From assembly GCA_900103495.1 (NCBI GenBank), contig FMWZ01000004.1, forward strand, positions 1 to 64,000: a DNA stretch of 64,000 nucleotides. Reading direction: 5' to 3'. The notes under the pieces are model-generated. The model made no database searches. It was not told the DNA's origin and was given only the letters and a program-made list of their open reading frames with translations. Source of the stretch: Lachnospiraceae bacterium G11. Its GTDB lineage: Bacteria > Bacillota > Clostridia > Lachnospirales > Lachnospiraceae. Of the stretch, positions 32,484-43,100 are shown piece by piece (position 1 is the stretch's first letter; every line of letters starts with the position of its first letter). A program made the translations under genes and the position numbers.

Positions 32484-33002
32484 ATGGATAAAAGAAATCT
32501 TCGTTCTAAGAAAACTATAAAAGATGCCCTGATTTTACTTTCGTCAAAAAAAGCTTTCATTGACATTTCTGTGCATGATTTGTGCAGGGAGGCAGGAATA
32601 TCAAGGTCTACCTTTTACAACAACTATCATTCCCTTAACGATGTTGTGGCGGAAATAAGCTCCGAATATATGGAGAAAATTCGGGGAAAGAATCTTAACA
32701 GAGAGTTTTTTGAATCTCTTACAAGGGACGGAAATGAACTTAAGCTTCTGGTTGAAACAGGGGTGTTTGGGAGAGAATTCAGTTTTTACCTAAAAGATTT
32801 AATGGCAGGGGATGACTCCAAAGTTAAGAGGGGCACCAGAGATGATGTTTTATTAAACATTAAAACTTTGTATCACGCCTTTGGAGTGTTTGGAGTTTTG
32901 CAGAATCTCTCAAGAATGTATGGAAGCAGTTATTACGAAGCCTTCAGGTCGGAAGCGATTGATACGCTTATGGAGCTGTCCGGAACGCTGTCAAAAGAGT
33001 AG
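32484..33002 (+). CDS. TetR-family transcriptional regulator
   Basis: The 172-aa protein begins MDKRNLRSKKTIKDALILLSSKKAF and continues with a TetR helix-turn-helix (residues about 25-50, DLCREAGISRSTFYNNY). A C-terminal helical ligand domain of about 110 residues follows. It probably represses the exporter operon downstream, with which it shares strand and a 100-base gap containing a hairpin. No upstream Shine-Dalgarno is visible and the -10 box is eight bases before ATG, so the mRNA is likely leaderless. Confidence 0.88.
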   Translation: MDKRNLRSKKTIKDALILLSSKKAFIDISVHDLCREAGISRSTFYNNYHSLNDVVAEISSEYMEKIRGKNLNREFFESLTRDGNELKLLVETGVFGREFSFYLKDLMAGDDSKVKRGTRDDVLLNIKTLYHAFGVFGVLQNLSRMYGSSYYEAFRSEAIDTLMELSGTLSKE

Positions 33003-33056
33003 ATATCGGACATGTTTTTTAAACTTGTACAATAACGTGAAACAGTGAGTTTACGC

Positions 33057-33099
33057 AGCCTTTTCCTTATGGTAGTATTCCATCAGGAAAGGGCTTTTT
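33057..33099 (+). terminator. Hairpin terminator or attenuator between tetR and the ABC operon
   Basis: The arms 33057-33072 (AGCCTTTTCCTTATGG) and 33080-33095 (CCATCAGGAAAGGGCT) pair at 15 of 16 positions around a seven-base loop and are followed by T residues (33096-33099). It ends 21 bases before the likely TTG start of the first ABC gene. No clear promoter lies after it, so the operon may depend on read-through or on a promoter around TACAAT near 33028. Confidence 0.8.
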
Positions 33100-33120
33100 A
33101 TGTTTAAAAGGAGACTAAAT

Positions 33121-34824
33121 TTGATAGGAACAATTAAACTGCCAAAGCTATTAATCTTTGTCGCTTTCATTCTGAATTTGGGAAGAGCGGCTATTCAGCT
33201 GATTATTCCGGAAAAGGTTGCGGCCATCACTTCTATTAATCTGGGGGATGGAAACGAAGCTGTTAATCTTGCCGTAGCCACCTGTATCACACTGTTTCTT
33301 CTGGCAATCGGTGAGTTCGTGGGAGGGCTGGTTTCAACCTATATCACCCTTATCGCCAGAGCTTTAATCAGCAAAGATTTCAGAAAGGTTGTGACGAAGA
33401 AAACTTTTCGCCTCAGGGCACAGGATATTGAAGCACAAAATCCCAAGGAGTTTATCTCTCGTATTACAGCCGATACGGAGTTCGTGGGAGAGTTTCTGAT
33501 TGATTTACTGGTCAATGAGATTCCAAGACTTTATTTTGTGATCAGCACTATCATCAAGGTATCACAGATGGGTAATGCATATCTTGTTTTAGGCTTTATC
33601 CTTGTAATTCCTGTTATAGTGATTGGTTCCCTCTGGTCAGGAAGTGTTTCTTATAATGCCCTGAACAGACTCCAGGCTTCAATTGCAAAACTGACAGCAA
33701 TCCTTGCAGAGAAGGTTAACAACATAGAAACCATTAAGGCATATAACAAGACGGAGGATGAGGTTTCTTCCGGCTACACAGCCATTGATGAAATGAGAAA
33801 CGCCCAAAAGAAAAACACCTGGGCGGTTGCTTTCAATACTCTTATTTCCAATATTTTATTCATTATTCCCATGGTCATTATCATGTTAATGGGCGCCACC
33901 CAGCTTTTAAACGGCGGGGTTTCAAGAGAACAGTTCATTACTTATTTTGGCCTTGGAATCACCTATCAGACATATATCGCTGCTCATCTGACACTTTGGG
34001 TTCTTTGGAAAAGGGCCCAGGGAGCCACAAAGAGGGTTCGTCAGATTCTTCATCTTGAGGATGACTGCGGAGGAGAGATACGAAATCTTAAGGATGACAG
34101 AATTGAATTTAAGAACGTCAGCTTTTCATATGGGGACAGGACAATTCTTTCCGATGTTAGTTTTTCTATAGAGAAGGGAAGCAAAACTGCCATCGTGGGT
34201 AAAAGCGGATCCGGTAAATCCACAATACTTAATCTTATTGAAAGATTTTACCGGCCGGAAAAGGGAAGCATTCTTCTTGGGGGAGAAGATATTGAGAGGT
34301 ATGAGATTACGTCATATCGATCAAACTGTGCCTATCTTCCCCAGAATGCTCCCGGCTTTTCAGGGAAAATCAGAGATATGCTCATCTATGGAACGGGCCA
34401 AAGCTTTTCCGATGAGAAACTGTATGAAATCCTTGAAAAGGTTGGGATGAAGGAAACCATAGAAGTAATGGGTGGACTGGACTACGAGGTAGGGACCAAT
34501 GCCATCAGACTTTCCGGAGGACAAAGACAGCGTCTTGCTGTTGCAAGAATGCTTCTCAAGGACTCTGAAATGGTTCTGGCAGATGAGTGCACCAGCGCAT
34601 TGGATCTGGCGGGCTCAATTAAGATAGCTTCTCTTATAGATGAATATGCTGCCGACAAAACCAGGATAATAGTGGCCCATAATCTGGCAACAATAAAGGA
34701 CGCCGACAGAATAATTGTCATTGATTCAGGGAAGGTTTCAGATGTGGGAACCCATGAAGAACTGATGAAAAGATGCGCAGTTTATCAAAGCCTTTTGAGG
34801 GGAGAGGAGGGGAACGCGTCATGA
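33121..34824 (+). CDS. ABC exporter half-transporter, subunit 1
   Basis: The protein of about 567 aa has an N-terminal six-helix exporter membrane domain (to about residue 310) and a nucleotide-binding domain with Walker A GKSGSGKST, signature LSGGQRQRLAVARML, Walker B VLADECTSALD and H-loop VAHN. Catalytic Glu is present. I choose the TTG at 33121 because AAAGGAGA lies six bases before it; the in-frame ATG 33100 lies in the T tract of the terminator with no binding site. It overlaps its partner gene by four bases (ATGA), so the two probably form a heterodimer. Substrate unknown. Confidence 0.82.
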   Translation: MIGTIKLPKLLIFVAFILNLGRAAIQLIIPEKVAAITSINLGDGNEAVNLAVATCITLFLLAIGEFVGGLVSTYITLIARALISKDFRKVVTKKTFRLRAQDIEAQNPKEFISRITADTEFVGEFLIDLLVNEIPRLYFVISTIIKVSQMGNAYLVLGFILVIPVIVIGSLWSGSVSYNALNRLQASIAKLTAILAEKVNNIETIKAYNKTEDEVSSGYTAIDEMRNAQKKNTWAVAFNTLISNILFIIPMVIIMLMGATQLLNGGVSREQFITYFGLGITYQTYIAAHLTLWVLWKRAQGATKRVRQILHLEDDCGGEIRNLKDDRIEFKNVSFSYGDRTILSDVSFSIEKGSKTAIVGKSGSGKSTILNLIERFYRPEKGSILLGGEDIERYEITSYRSNCAYLPQNAPGFSGKIRDMLIYGTGQSFSDEKLYEILEKVGMKETIEVMGGLDYEVGTNAIRLSGGQRQRLAVARMLLKDSEMVLADECTSALDLAGSIKIASLIDEYAADKTRIIVAHNLATIKDADRIIVIDSGKVSDVGTHEELMKRCAVYQSLLRGEEGNAS

Positions 34825-36530
34825 AAAAATCGCTGAAAGAGTTATACAGAGGCAGTAATGTTCCCGTAATCAGAACCATTCTCGGATCCCTTTTCTATGT
34901 GGCAGGAACCATTGTCATAGCAACACAGGCTGATTCCATGGCAGAACTATCCGTGGGTAATTTTGACAGCATAAAGAGGATATTCGTATATGCCTTCATG
35001 TGCATCCTGGGTTATCTTTGTATGTATTTAAGCATAATTGCAGATCTGGGTTTTGTTGATCTGGCAACCGGCATAAGGAAAAAAGTCTGGAAAAAGACCA
35101 TGAACCTGCCCTATCGATATTTTGACAGGGAAGGGCCAAACCATGTAATAAGCCGTATTACTTCAGATCCTGAGTACTCATATCAGCCTTTTAAACTTTT
35201 GCAGATGTCGTGTACATTAATTGCCTTTCTTCTAATGGTTTTTGTCAGCGACGCTGCAGTTTATGAGCTGGCTTTTGTACTGGTTCTGGGATTCATCATA
35301 ACAATGGTTCTTATGTTTGTTGCGGCAAAATACAGCGAACGGGGAGCTACTTATACCACGGCAAAGCTGGCAGAATTGACGGCTTTTCTTGCTGAGCGTT
35401 TTAATCGCATGAGATTTATTAAAGCCATGAACAGCGAAGAAAAGGAAACAGATGAAGCCTTCGAATATATAGACAGAAAGTACGAGGCGGACAAGTATAA
35501 TGCCATGGCTCTCACCATGGCTCAGTTCGGGCAAAGCTTTATCACATTTATTCTCTTTGTGGCTGCCTTTTTGTTTGGAGCCTTCATGATCAAAAACGGC
35601 AGTTTGAAATCTACTACTTCGCTGGCAATATTCTATGCCTATGGAGGAAACCTTGCTCTGATTTTCAGGTTCTTTGCACAGTTTCCTACAGTTTTTGCCG
35701 CCACAAAGGGCGGAAGCGGAAAACTGATTTCAATCCTTCGTGAACATGAAGAGATACTTGATGATGGAAGGAATGAAGCCGGAGTACAGGGAGACATTTC
35801 GCTTTCAAATATCTCTTTTAAATACGAGGATAGAAAGGTATTGGACGGTGTCAGCCTTAGAATTCCAAAGGGTAAGGTAACGACCATCGTGGGCCCTAAC
35901 GGCAGCGGCAAGTCCACCGTGCTCAAAGTAATAGACAGAATTTACGGGGACTTTGACGGAAATCTGCTTATGGGTGAAGAGAACAGCAGAAATGTACCTT
36001 TGAAGGAATGGCGAGATAAATTCGGTGTGGTTGGCCAGAACGCTTCAATGTTTGAGGGAAGCATTAAGGACAACATTTTATACGGTGCTACAGAAACAGG
36101 TCCCGAAGAATTGAATGCGGTTATTAAGCTTGTGGGGCTTGAAGGGATAATTGATAAACACGGAGAAGGACTGGATTTTAATGTGGGTCCCAATGGTGAA
36201 AAACTGTCTGGCGGTGAGCAGCAGCGAATTGCCATAGCCAGGGCTATGCTTAGAAATCCGGAATATCTGATTCTTGATGAGGCAACTGCAAATCTTGATA
36301 CTGTTACGGAAAAAGAAATTAAAAACAGTATCATGGCGCTGATGAAGGGAAGAACATCCATAGTTGTAACCCACAGCTATGAGATGGCTAAAGAATCCGA
36401 CAATTTGATAGTGATGAAGGACGGCAGGGTGGAAGATCAGGGAGAACCCGGCGAGGTTCTTATGAGAAATGAGTTTTACAGAGACTTTGCCAATGCATAT
36501 AACAAACAGGAGGGCAGTATATGTTTTTAA
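34821..36530 (+). CDS. ABC exporter half-transporter, subunit 2
   Basis: The 569-aa protein has the same layout: membrane domain with six helices (residues about 15-290) and an ATPase domain with Walker A GPNGSGKST, signature LSGGEQQRIAIARAM, Walker B LILDEATANLD and H-loop VTHS. ATG 34821 overlaps the previous stop; the frame from 34773 lies inside the upstream gene. Gene order and overlaps point to a heterodimeric exporter co-made with the two hydrolases downstream. Confidence 0.9.
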   Translation: MKKSLKELYRGSNVPVIRTILGSLFYVAGTIVIATQADSMAELSVGNFDSIKRIFVYAFMCILGYLCMYLSIIADLGFVDLATGIRKKVWKKTMNLPYRYFDREGPNHVISRITSDPEYSYQPFKLLQMSCTLIAFLLMVFVSDAAVYELAFVLVLGFIITMVLMFVAAKYSERGATYTTAKLAELTAFLAERFNRMRFIKAMNSEEKETDEAFEYIDRKYEADKYNAMALTMAQFGQSFITFILFVAAFLFGAFMIKNGSLKSTTSLAIFYAYGGNLALIFRFFAQFPTVFAATKGGSGKLISILREHEEILDDGRNEAGVQGDISLSNISFKYEDRKVLDGVSLRIPKGKVTTIVGPNGSGKSTVLKVIDRIYGDFDGNLLMGEENSRNVPLKEWRDKFGVVGQNASMFEGSIKDNILYGATETGPEELNAVIKLVGLEGIIDKHGEGLDFNVGPNGEKLSGGEQQRIAIARAMLRNPEYLILDEATANLDTVTEKEIKNSIMALMKGRTSIVVTHSYEMAKESDNLIVMKDGRVEDQGEPGEVLMRNEFYRDFANAYNKQEGSICF

Positions 36531-37681
36531 AATATATCGAATGGATTAAACTCCTTGGAGACATGAAGAGATATCAGAAGGTTGACGATTACAACGGACA
36601 GATTAAAGCCAACCATCTTTATAAGTTTTATCCCGAGGGCGGGGTTTGCTCAGACGGAAGCCCATACCATGGCCTTTTCAGAAAGGGAAATGAAAACAAA
36701 CTGATTATAGCGTTGGATGGAGGAGGTTTGATTTTTGACAAATTATCAGCCGCATATCCTTCCGAGGACGAATATGTAGAGGGCACCCTTTCTTTCTATG
36801 ATTCCTACTGTAAACCCTCCAAAGACGCTTTCGCCAGACTGGGCCTGTTTCATGAGAAATGCAAGAAGAGCCCTTTTTACGGGTGGAGTCTTTTATATGT
36901 TCCCTACGCCAACGGAGATTTGCATGCCGGAAGAGGAACCTTTGAATATACAGATACTGAAGGGAAAAACCGAACCTTCTACGCTCACGGAAATATTAAT
37001 CTGAATTCCTGCATTGATTTCATTAAGGGTATTTGCCCCAATCCGGATCAGCTGGTGGTGGTGGGATGCAGTGCCGGAGGCTTTGGAACCGCTTTCGTGG
37101 GAAACGATATCTTAAACAGATTTCCTGATTGCAAAGACTGTACCTGCATCGTGGACGGTGCGGCGCTTGACCTTGATTACAAGGAATGTGCCGAAAATCT
37201 TTGGCAGGTACCGGATTCAATCAAAGCACAGATTAAATCCTCAAACGTAGTGGCGGATGGCCTTGAGTACATTTATGAGCATCAGAAGGACAGGGTGAAG
37301 ATTGGATATCTGATTTCCATAAAGGATGGGGTCCTTACCAGATTTCAGAATTACATTGATACGAGAAAGGAAATGGGCTGGCCCCCTGAAGCAACGAAAA
37401 GGATGCATGAGATCATTTCCGACACCGTTATACGACTTAAAGAATCTGTTCCAAACATCAGCTTCTTTCTGTATGACTATAATTTTAACGATATAAACGG
37501 CAAACCGGTTGAGTTTAATGGAGCCAATTCTCACTGTTGCCTTTGGGTTCCTGAATTCATGCGTTTTAAACGTGAAGGCTATACGGGAATTCAATGGCTT
37601 AAGGGTGTTGTGAAGGGAGAAACCATAAGAATAGGAGATAGTCTTATAAAGGAGGCGTCATGTCCGAAAGATTCTATTTGA
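36521..37681 (+). CDS. Pectinacetylesterase/Notum-like serine hydrolase
   Basis: The 386-aa protein has the GCSAGG nucleophile elbow (Ser184) preceded by CPNPDQLVVV, an ALDGGG oxyanion-hole segment near residue 64, and a late GANSHCCLW segment that can supply the His. These match the pectinacetylesterase family, which removes acetyl groups from glycans or other acyl groups from proteins and lipids. No signal peptide is present, so it appears cytoplasmic, unlike plant and secreted family members. It overlaps the exporter gene by ten bases and the GH2 gene by 22. Confidence 0.83.
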   Translation: MFLKYIEWIKLLGDMKRYQKVDDYNGQIKANHLYKFYPEGGVCSDGSPYHGLFRKGNENKLIIALDGGGLIFDKLSAAYPSEDEYVEGTLSFYDSYCKPSKDAFARLGLFHEKCKKSPFYGWSLLYVPYANGDLHAGRGTFEYTDTEGKNRTFYAHGNINLNSCIDFIKGICPNPDQLVVVGCSAGGFGTAFVGNDILNRFPDCKDCTCIVDGAALDLDYKECAENLWQVPDSIKAQIKSSNVVADGLEYIYEHQKDRVKIGYLISIKDGVLTRFQNYIDTRKEMGWPPEATKRMHEIISDTVIRLKESVPNISFFLYDYNFNDINGKPVEFNGANSHCCLWVPEFMRFKREGYTGIQWLKGVVKGETIRIGDSLIKEASCPKDSI

Positions 37682-40059
37682 TGAATGGCTGGCGCTTTAG
37701 CGAGAGCTTTTCATCTGAACACATGCTTCCGGAATATGACGATTCCAAATTTGAGGAAGTTCGAATCCCTCATACGGTTAAGGAAACACCCTTTAATTAC
37801 TTTGATGAAAGCATATATGCCACGGTTTCTTCCTACAGGAAAACCTTTACCCCTCCCAATGAATGGAAGGGAAAGAGTGTGGGGCTTACCTTTGAAGGAG
37901 TGGCCCATGAAAGCACATTATACATAAACGGTGAGGAAATCCTGACTCACAGATGCGGATATACGGCTTTTACTGCAGATGTGTCGGATAAACTGATATA
38001 TGGTGGGAAAAATCTTATATCTCTCAGAGTAGACAGCAGAGAAATCCTTAATCAGCCTCCCTTTGGCTTTGTCATTGATTATATGACCTATGGGGGCATA
38101 TACAGAGATGTGTATTTCTCGGTAAGGGAAAAATGCCATATAGAGGATGTGTTTTTGTACTCGGATTTTACCGGGGAAGATGTAAGATTAGGAGTAAAAA
38201 TTACTCTGTCCAAAGAGTGCGTCTCAAAGCTTGGAGAGCTTGAGATTACAGGGCTTATTGATGGAAAAGAATTTGCTTCTTTTACGATGGAAGAGCTTTG
38301 TGAGACGAAGGTTTTGAATCCCGGGGAGGTGGAACTTTGGGATGTTTCATCCCCAAAGCTTTATGACATCAGGTTTGTTCTGCGTAGGAAAGGTGAATCT
38401 GATTTCCTCGATGAAAGTGCGGTTCGTTTTGGCTTTAGAAAGTCGGAGTTCAGGGACGGAAAGTATTATCTTAACGACAAAGAACTGCGAATTCGAGGAT
38501 TGAACAGACACCAGAGTTTCCCTTATGTGGGGTATGCAATGCCTGCTTCAGTCCAGGAGGAAGACGCAAGAATCCTGAAGGAGGAACTGGGGCTTAACGC
38601 TGTTAGAACTTCTCATTATCCTCAGGCCCAAAGCTTTATCTCGAAATGCGATGAACTGGGACTTCTGGTTTTTACAGAGATCCCCGGATGGCAGCATATC
38701 GGAGATGATGTGTGGAAGGAGCAGGCCATTACAAATGTAAGGGACATGGTTTCGCAGTACAGAAATCATCCCTCCATAATTCTTTGGGGCGTAAGAATTA
38801 ACGAATCCGTAGATGATGACGTTTTTTACAGGAAAACAAATGAAGTGGCAAGAACTCTTGATCCCACAAGGCCCACAGGTGGTGTCAGAAACATCAAAAA
38901 AAGCAGCTTCTTAGAGGATGTCTACACATACAATGATTTCGTTCATGACGGAACAAACGAAGGCTGTGAGCCTAAGGCGAAGGTGACCCCGGATGTGAAC
39001 AGGCCATATTTGATCAGCGAATATAACGGCCATATGTATCCCACCAAGAGTTTTGACCCGGAGGAACAGAGAAGGGAACATGCATTAAGGCATGCCAATG
39101 TGTTGAACGCAGTGGCGGGACAGGCGGACATTGCGGGTTCTTTTGGATGGTGTATGGCAGATTACAATACCCACAAGGAATTTGGAAGCGGCGACAGAAT
39201 CTGCTATCACGGCGTTCTTGATATGTTCAGGAACAAAAAGCCGGCGGCCTACATATACGGCGCTCTTTCAGATAAGCAGGATGTGCTTTATCTTTCTTCT
39301 TCCATGGATATCGGCGAGCATCCGGCGTGCAACAGGGGTAAAATCTGGATTATCTCCAACGCAGACAGCGTAAGGATGTATAAGAACAACTGCTTTATTA
39401 AGGAGTATTTTCCAAAGGATTCGGAATATAAGAATCTAAGCCATGGTCCCATAGCAATTGACGATTTTATCGGAGATGCAATAGAGAAGGGAGAGGTGGG
39501 AAACAGTAAGTATAAGGCTTTGCTCAAGGAGTTTCTTAACCTGGTGGCTGTTTACGGAATGAGTCATGCACCAAAGCTTTTGTATGCTCTAATGGCGAAA
39601 CTGGTGTTTTTACACAGAGTAAACCCTTCGAATCTCGTTTCTTTGTTTAACAGGTATGTTGGAAACTGGGGAGATGCTTCCACAGAGTACATGTTTGAGG
39701 CAATAAAGGATGGAAAGGTGGTAAAAACCCTTGTGAAGAAGCCTTCAACGGGACTGCACCTTGAAGTTCTTATAAGCAAAAGGGAACTTGTTGAAAGAGA
39801 AAGCTATGATGTCGCTTCGGTACGCATACAGGCTGTTGATGAAAACGGGAATGTTGCCGGCTTTTTCGGTGAGCCTGTTTCGTTGGAAACATGGGGTCCC
39901 ATTGAAATAATCGGACCGAAGATTGTGGGACTTAAAGGCGGAATGGCGGGAACCTATATTAAAAGCACTGGGGCAGGAGAAGGAAAGCTGACAATTTCAA
40001 ATTATCAATGCGAAAGTGTCAGTGTAGAGTTTAGTGTTAAAAAGGTGTTGGAATTTTAG
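37660..40059 (+). CDS. Glycoside hydrolase family 2 enzyme
   Basis: The 799-aa enzyme has the GH2 order: sugar-binding domain (about 1-170), Ig-like domain (about 170-270), and TIM barrel. Its acid/base Glu382 lies in LWGVRINES and the nucleophile Glu454 in LISEYNG. The segment RHQSFPYVGYAMP fits the family. Members include beta-galactosidase, glucuronidase and mannosidase; the exact specificity cannot be assigned. No signal peptide, so it is intracellular. ATG 37660 follows AAAGGAGG and overlaps the esterase gene, so they are coupled. Confidence 0.88.
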   Translation: MSERFYLMNGWRFSESFSSEHMLPEYDDSKFEEVRIPHTVKETPFNYFDESIYATVSSYRKTFTPPNEWKGKSVGLTFEGVAHESTLYINGEEILTHRCGYTAFTADVSDKLIYGGKNLISLRVDSREILNQPPFGFVIDYMTYGGIYRDVYFSVREKCHIEDVFLYSDFTGEDVRLGVKITLSKECVSKLGELEITGLIDGKEFASFTMEELCETKVLNPGEVELWDVSSPKLYDIRFVLRRKGESDFLDESAVRFGFRKSEFRDGKYYLNDKELRIRGLNRHQSFPYVGYAMPASVQEEDARILKEELGLNAVRTSHYPQAQSFISKCDELGLLVFTEIPGWQHIGDDVWKEQAITNVRDMVSQYRNHPSIILWGVRINESVDDDVFYRKTNEVARTLDPTRPTGGVRNIKKSSFLEDVYTYNDFVHDGTNEGCEPKAKVTPDVNRPYLISEYNGHMYPTKSFDPEEQRREHALRHANVLNAVAGQADIAGSFGWCMADYNTHKEFGSGDRICYHGVLDMFRNKKPAAYIYGALSDKQDVLYLSSSMDIGEHPACNRGKIWIISNADSVRMYKNNCFIKEYFPKDSEYKNLSHGPIAIDDFIGDAIEKGEVGNSKYKALLKEFLNLVAVYGMSHAPKLLYALMAKLVFLHRVNPSNLVSLFNRYVGNWGDASTEYMFEAIKDGKVVKTLVKKPSTGLHLEVLISKRELVERESYDVASVRIQAVDENGNVAGFFGEPVSLETWGPIEIIGPKIVGLKGGMAGTYIKSTGAGEGKLTISNYQCESVSVEFSVKKVLEF

Positions 40060-40077
40060 TCCAACACCTGATTTTTT
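40043..40077 (+). terminator. Intrinsic terminator after the exporter/hydrolase operon
   Basis: AGGTGTTGGA and TCCAACACCT form a perfect ten-base stem; the GH2 stop codon lies in the loop. Six T residues follow at 40072-40077. Confidence 0.92.
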
Positions 40078-40089
40078 CTTTAGAATTTA

Positions 40090-40117
40090 TTGACAGAGCC
40101 TGAGAATACGCTATAAT
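40090..40117 (+). promoter_or_regulatory. Promoter of the surface protein-sortase operon
   Basis: Consensus -35 TTGACA (40090-40095) and -10 TATAAT (40112-40117) with a 16-base spacer. The 5' leader is about 65 bases and ends in GAAGGGAG before the ATG. Confidence 0.82.
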
Positions 40118-40189
40118 CAAAGACGACGGGGTTTAAGATTAACACACGAGTATATTTAATTAATTTTTCTTGGAAGGGAGAAATATATA

Positions 40190-43100
40190 ATGGGTCGACG
40201 CATACTAGCTATGCTTATTTGCGTAGCTCTAATTTTGGGCGTGTATCACTCGCCCTCTATTAATGTGCATGCCTCAAACGACATAAACGAGGATGAGGCT
40301 GACATTGATTTACCTCTTGAAGACGAGGAACTTTGGGAGGAGATTGAGGCAGAGCCTACTGCAGTTCCTTCTGCGACTCCGACGGAAATCGTTGAAGAGC
40401 CTGTGGAGCTTGTTTCTGAAGAAACAGAGGCCGCAGAAGAAGTTTCAGATGAAGAAGTTTCAGAGGAAGAAGCTTTAGAGGGAGAAGTTTCAGAAGAAGA
40501 AGTATTACCCGAGGAAGAGGTTAAGGAGGAAGTTACGGCTCCTGCACCTTTAAGTGAAAATAAACAAATCGGAGATCTAAATATTTGCATCGATGCACCT
40601 GAAGGCGTATTCCCTGCAGGCACTTATGCTGTAGTCACAGAGATTACAAGTGCCGGGGTGATAAGCTCAATTGAAGATGCGGTTGCAAGTCAATTGTCTG
40701 ATTCTCAGACTATCACTAATATCAGAGCCTTTGATATCACAATGTACGATGCCGCTGGCAATGAAGTACAGCCTGATACCGATAAAGGCGTCGTTAATGT
40801 TTCCATTAAGAACATTAATACAATTGAAGCCATAACAAACCCCGATAAGGACATGGAGGTATTCCATGTTGAGGATTCCTTTAACGGAGTAAACGCTGTT
40901 GACACCACAGTACTGGCAGGAGAAGTATGCTTTGAAGCAGAACATTTCTCGCCCTATGCGGTGGTTTCCATTGAGGATAATCAGAAGGATCCCGTCAATA
41001 ATGTGATTGAACCTCAGGCCCTGATTAAGGCAATTACTCTTGGAATTGTTAACAAGGATAACACAGTGACTCCGCTTAGCTCTTCTGGAATTAATAAGAT
41101 AGCTTTAGGCGACAAAATAAGGGTTACCTATGAGTTCAACGAACCTATGGTTATAAATGCCGTTAGGGACTCCTACGGAATGGGTGATGGCTATCATGTC
41201 ATGAAGGGGGAAAACTATGCGCTCCCTGACCTGCCCGAAGAACTTAGAACTTCAAGCGGGTATTCCATTGATGTAAAAAGCAAAAAAATGCTTGGGCAAA
41301 TAATAATAGATGCCAACGGCAAATCTGAATTAAAGATTGATGACACATTCATTGATCAGGAAAAAGCAACCAATATTTCTGCATTTGTTGATTTAAGTCT
41401 TAATCTATCCAAGGAGGTTAATGGGGATAAGGACAGCTACGAACTTACTCTGGGAGGCCAGAAATATAATATAAAAGTTGCTGACTTTATGCCTCAGCCA
41501 CCCAAGGTAACCAAGGAAGCGTCAAGCTATGATGAAGCTACGGGAGAGGTTACCTGGACTGTAACTGTCAAGAATGACGCGAAACCTATAGAATACAAGG
41601 ATGGTCTTTCATTCAAGGACACATTCAGCAAGGGCCAGTCCTATGTTAAGGATTCACTGAAGGTTGTAGGAGGAAGTTCCATTACTCCGGATAGTGCGTC
41701 AGATTCATCTATAAGCTGGAAGTATAAGGATAATACTGCAAACAAAGAAACCAAGTTTGAGTATAAAACACTGGTTGATTTCCATGAGCTTACTTATAAA
41801 AAGAATACCAGCGGAAGTACTCCAACACAGATATCCAATAATATCAGTGTAAATGCACCGGCTACAGACGATTACGAAAAACTTTCATTGACAGCCAAGG
41901 CTGAAAAGACTGTTTCCAAGACTATGAAAAACTGGGTAACCAAATCCGGAACAAAAGTTGATGGAAACGGAAAAGCCATATGGACAATTACGATACATAA
42001 TAATGGATTCAGACTTCAGAATGTTGTTCTTCACGACACCATTCTTGCTGACACTGATATTACCATAGACGAAAGCACCATAAAGGTAATAGATAATATC
42101 AGCAAAGCGGATGTTGAATTTGAACACAAAATTGTAGGAGATGAGCATCAGCTGATTTTCAAAAATGATATGGCAGGTGACGCTGAATACATTGTCACTT
42201 ATGAGACCACGATTGAAAACTATGCAACTTATTTAAAGAAGAACCATAAGATTCCTGAGAATAAAGCGTGGCTTGAATATGATTATGATGCCACAGGAAA
42301 CGGTCCTGCCAAGAGTTTTAAAGGCCCCGATATCGGAGAGAAGTTTCAGGGTGACGATGTTTACGCAAAGGCTGCCATAGAGAAATCTCCTAAGGGAATA
42401 AACAGAGTTAACCATACTATGGATTGGGAGGTTAAGATAAACAATACCAAACGAGAGCTTACAGACGTAAAGGTTACCGATGTGCTGCCTGAAGGACATG
42501 TTTATGAAAGTGTAAGCTCGGTAACAATTGGAAATTCCGGCGCCACCGAGGGTGTGGATTATACAATTGATGTAGCTGCTTCAGGAAAGGAATTTACCAT
42601 TGATTTTGGTGATAATGTTAAAGGATTCAGTGCTTCCTTTAGGGTCACCACTAAACTTACACCTGAAGAGAGCAAAATCTGGGCAAGCAATCAGACTGAA
42701 TCGTACACAAATACGGCAACGATTTATTCAAAAGAAAGCGGCTTGGATAATGAGCCCGTTACGGATACCGCTACTCAGAAATATGACACTGTAGTTTTGG
42801 AGAAGGCAGCGGGAGCATATAACTATGACACTCATGAAATCCATTACACCATAACCGTTAATAAGTATGGAATGCCATTAACGGGAGTGCTTGTAACAGA
42901 TGAGCTGATTCCGGAACTTGAGTATGTGACCGATTCATACAAAAGGAATGGTACACCTGACTCGGGAGTTACTGTAAACGGAAACAAACTTGTATTTAAT
43001 CTTGGCGATATAAATGAGAAAACAATGGTTGAATTTGATGCCAGGGTTCGAGATGGCGCTGTTTTTGCCAATAATCGGGATGACATTGAAATAACCAACG

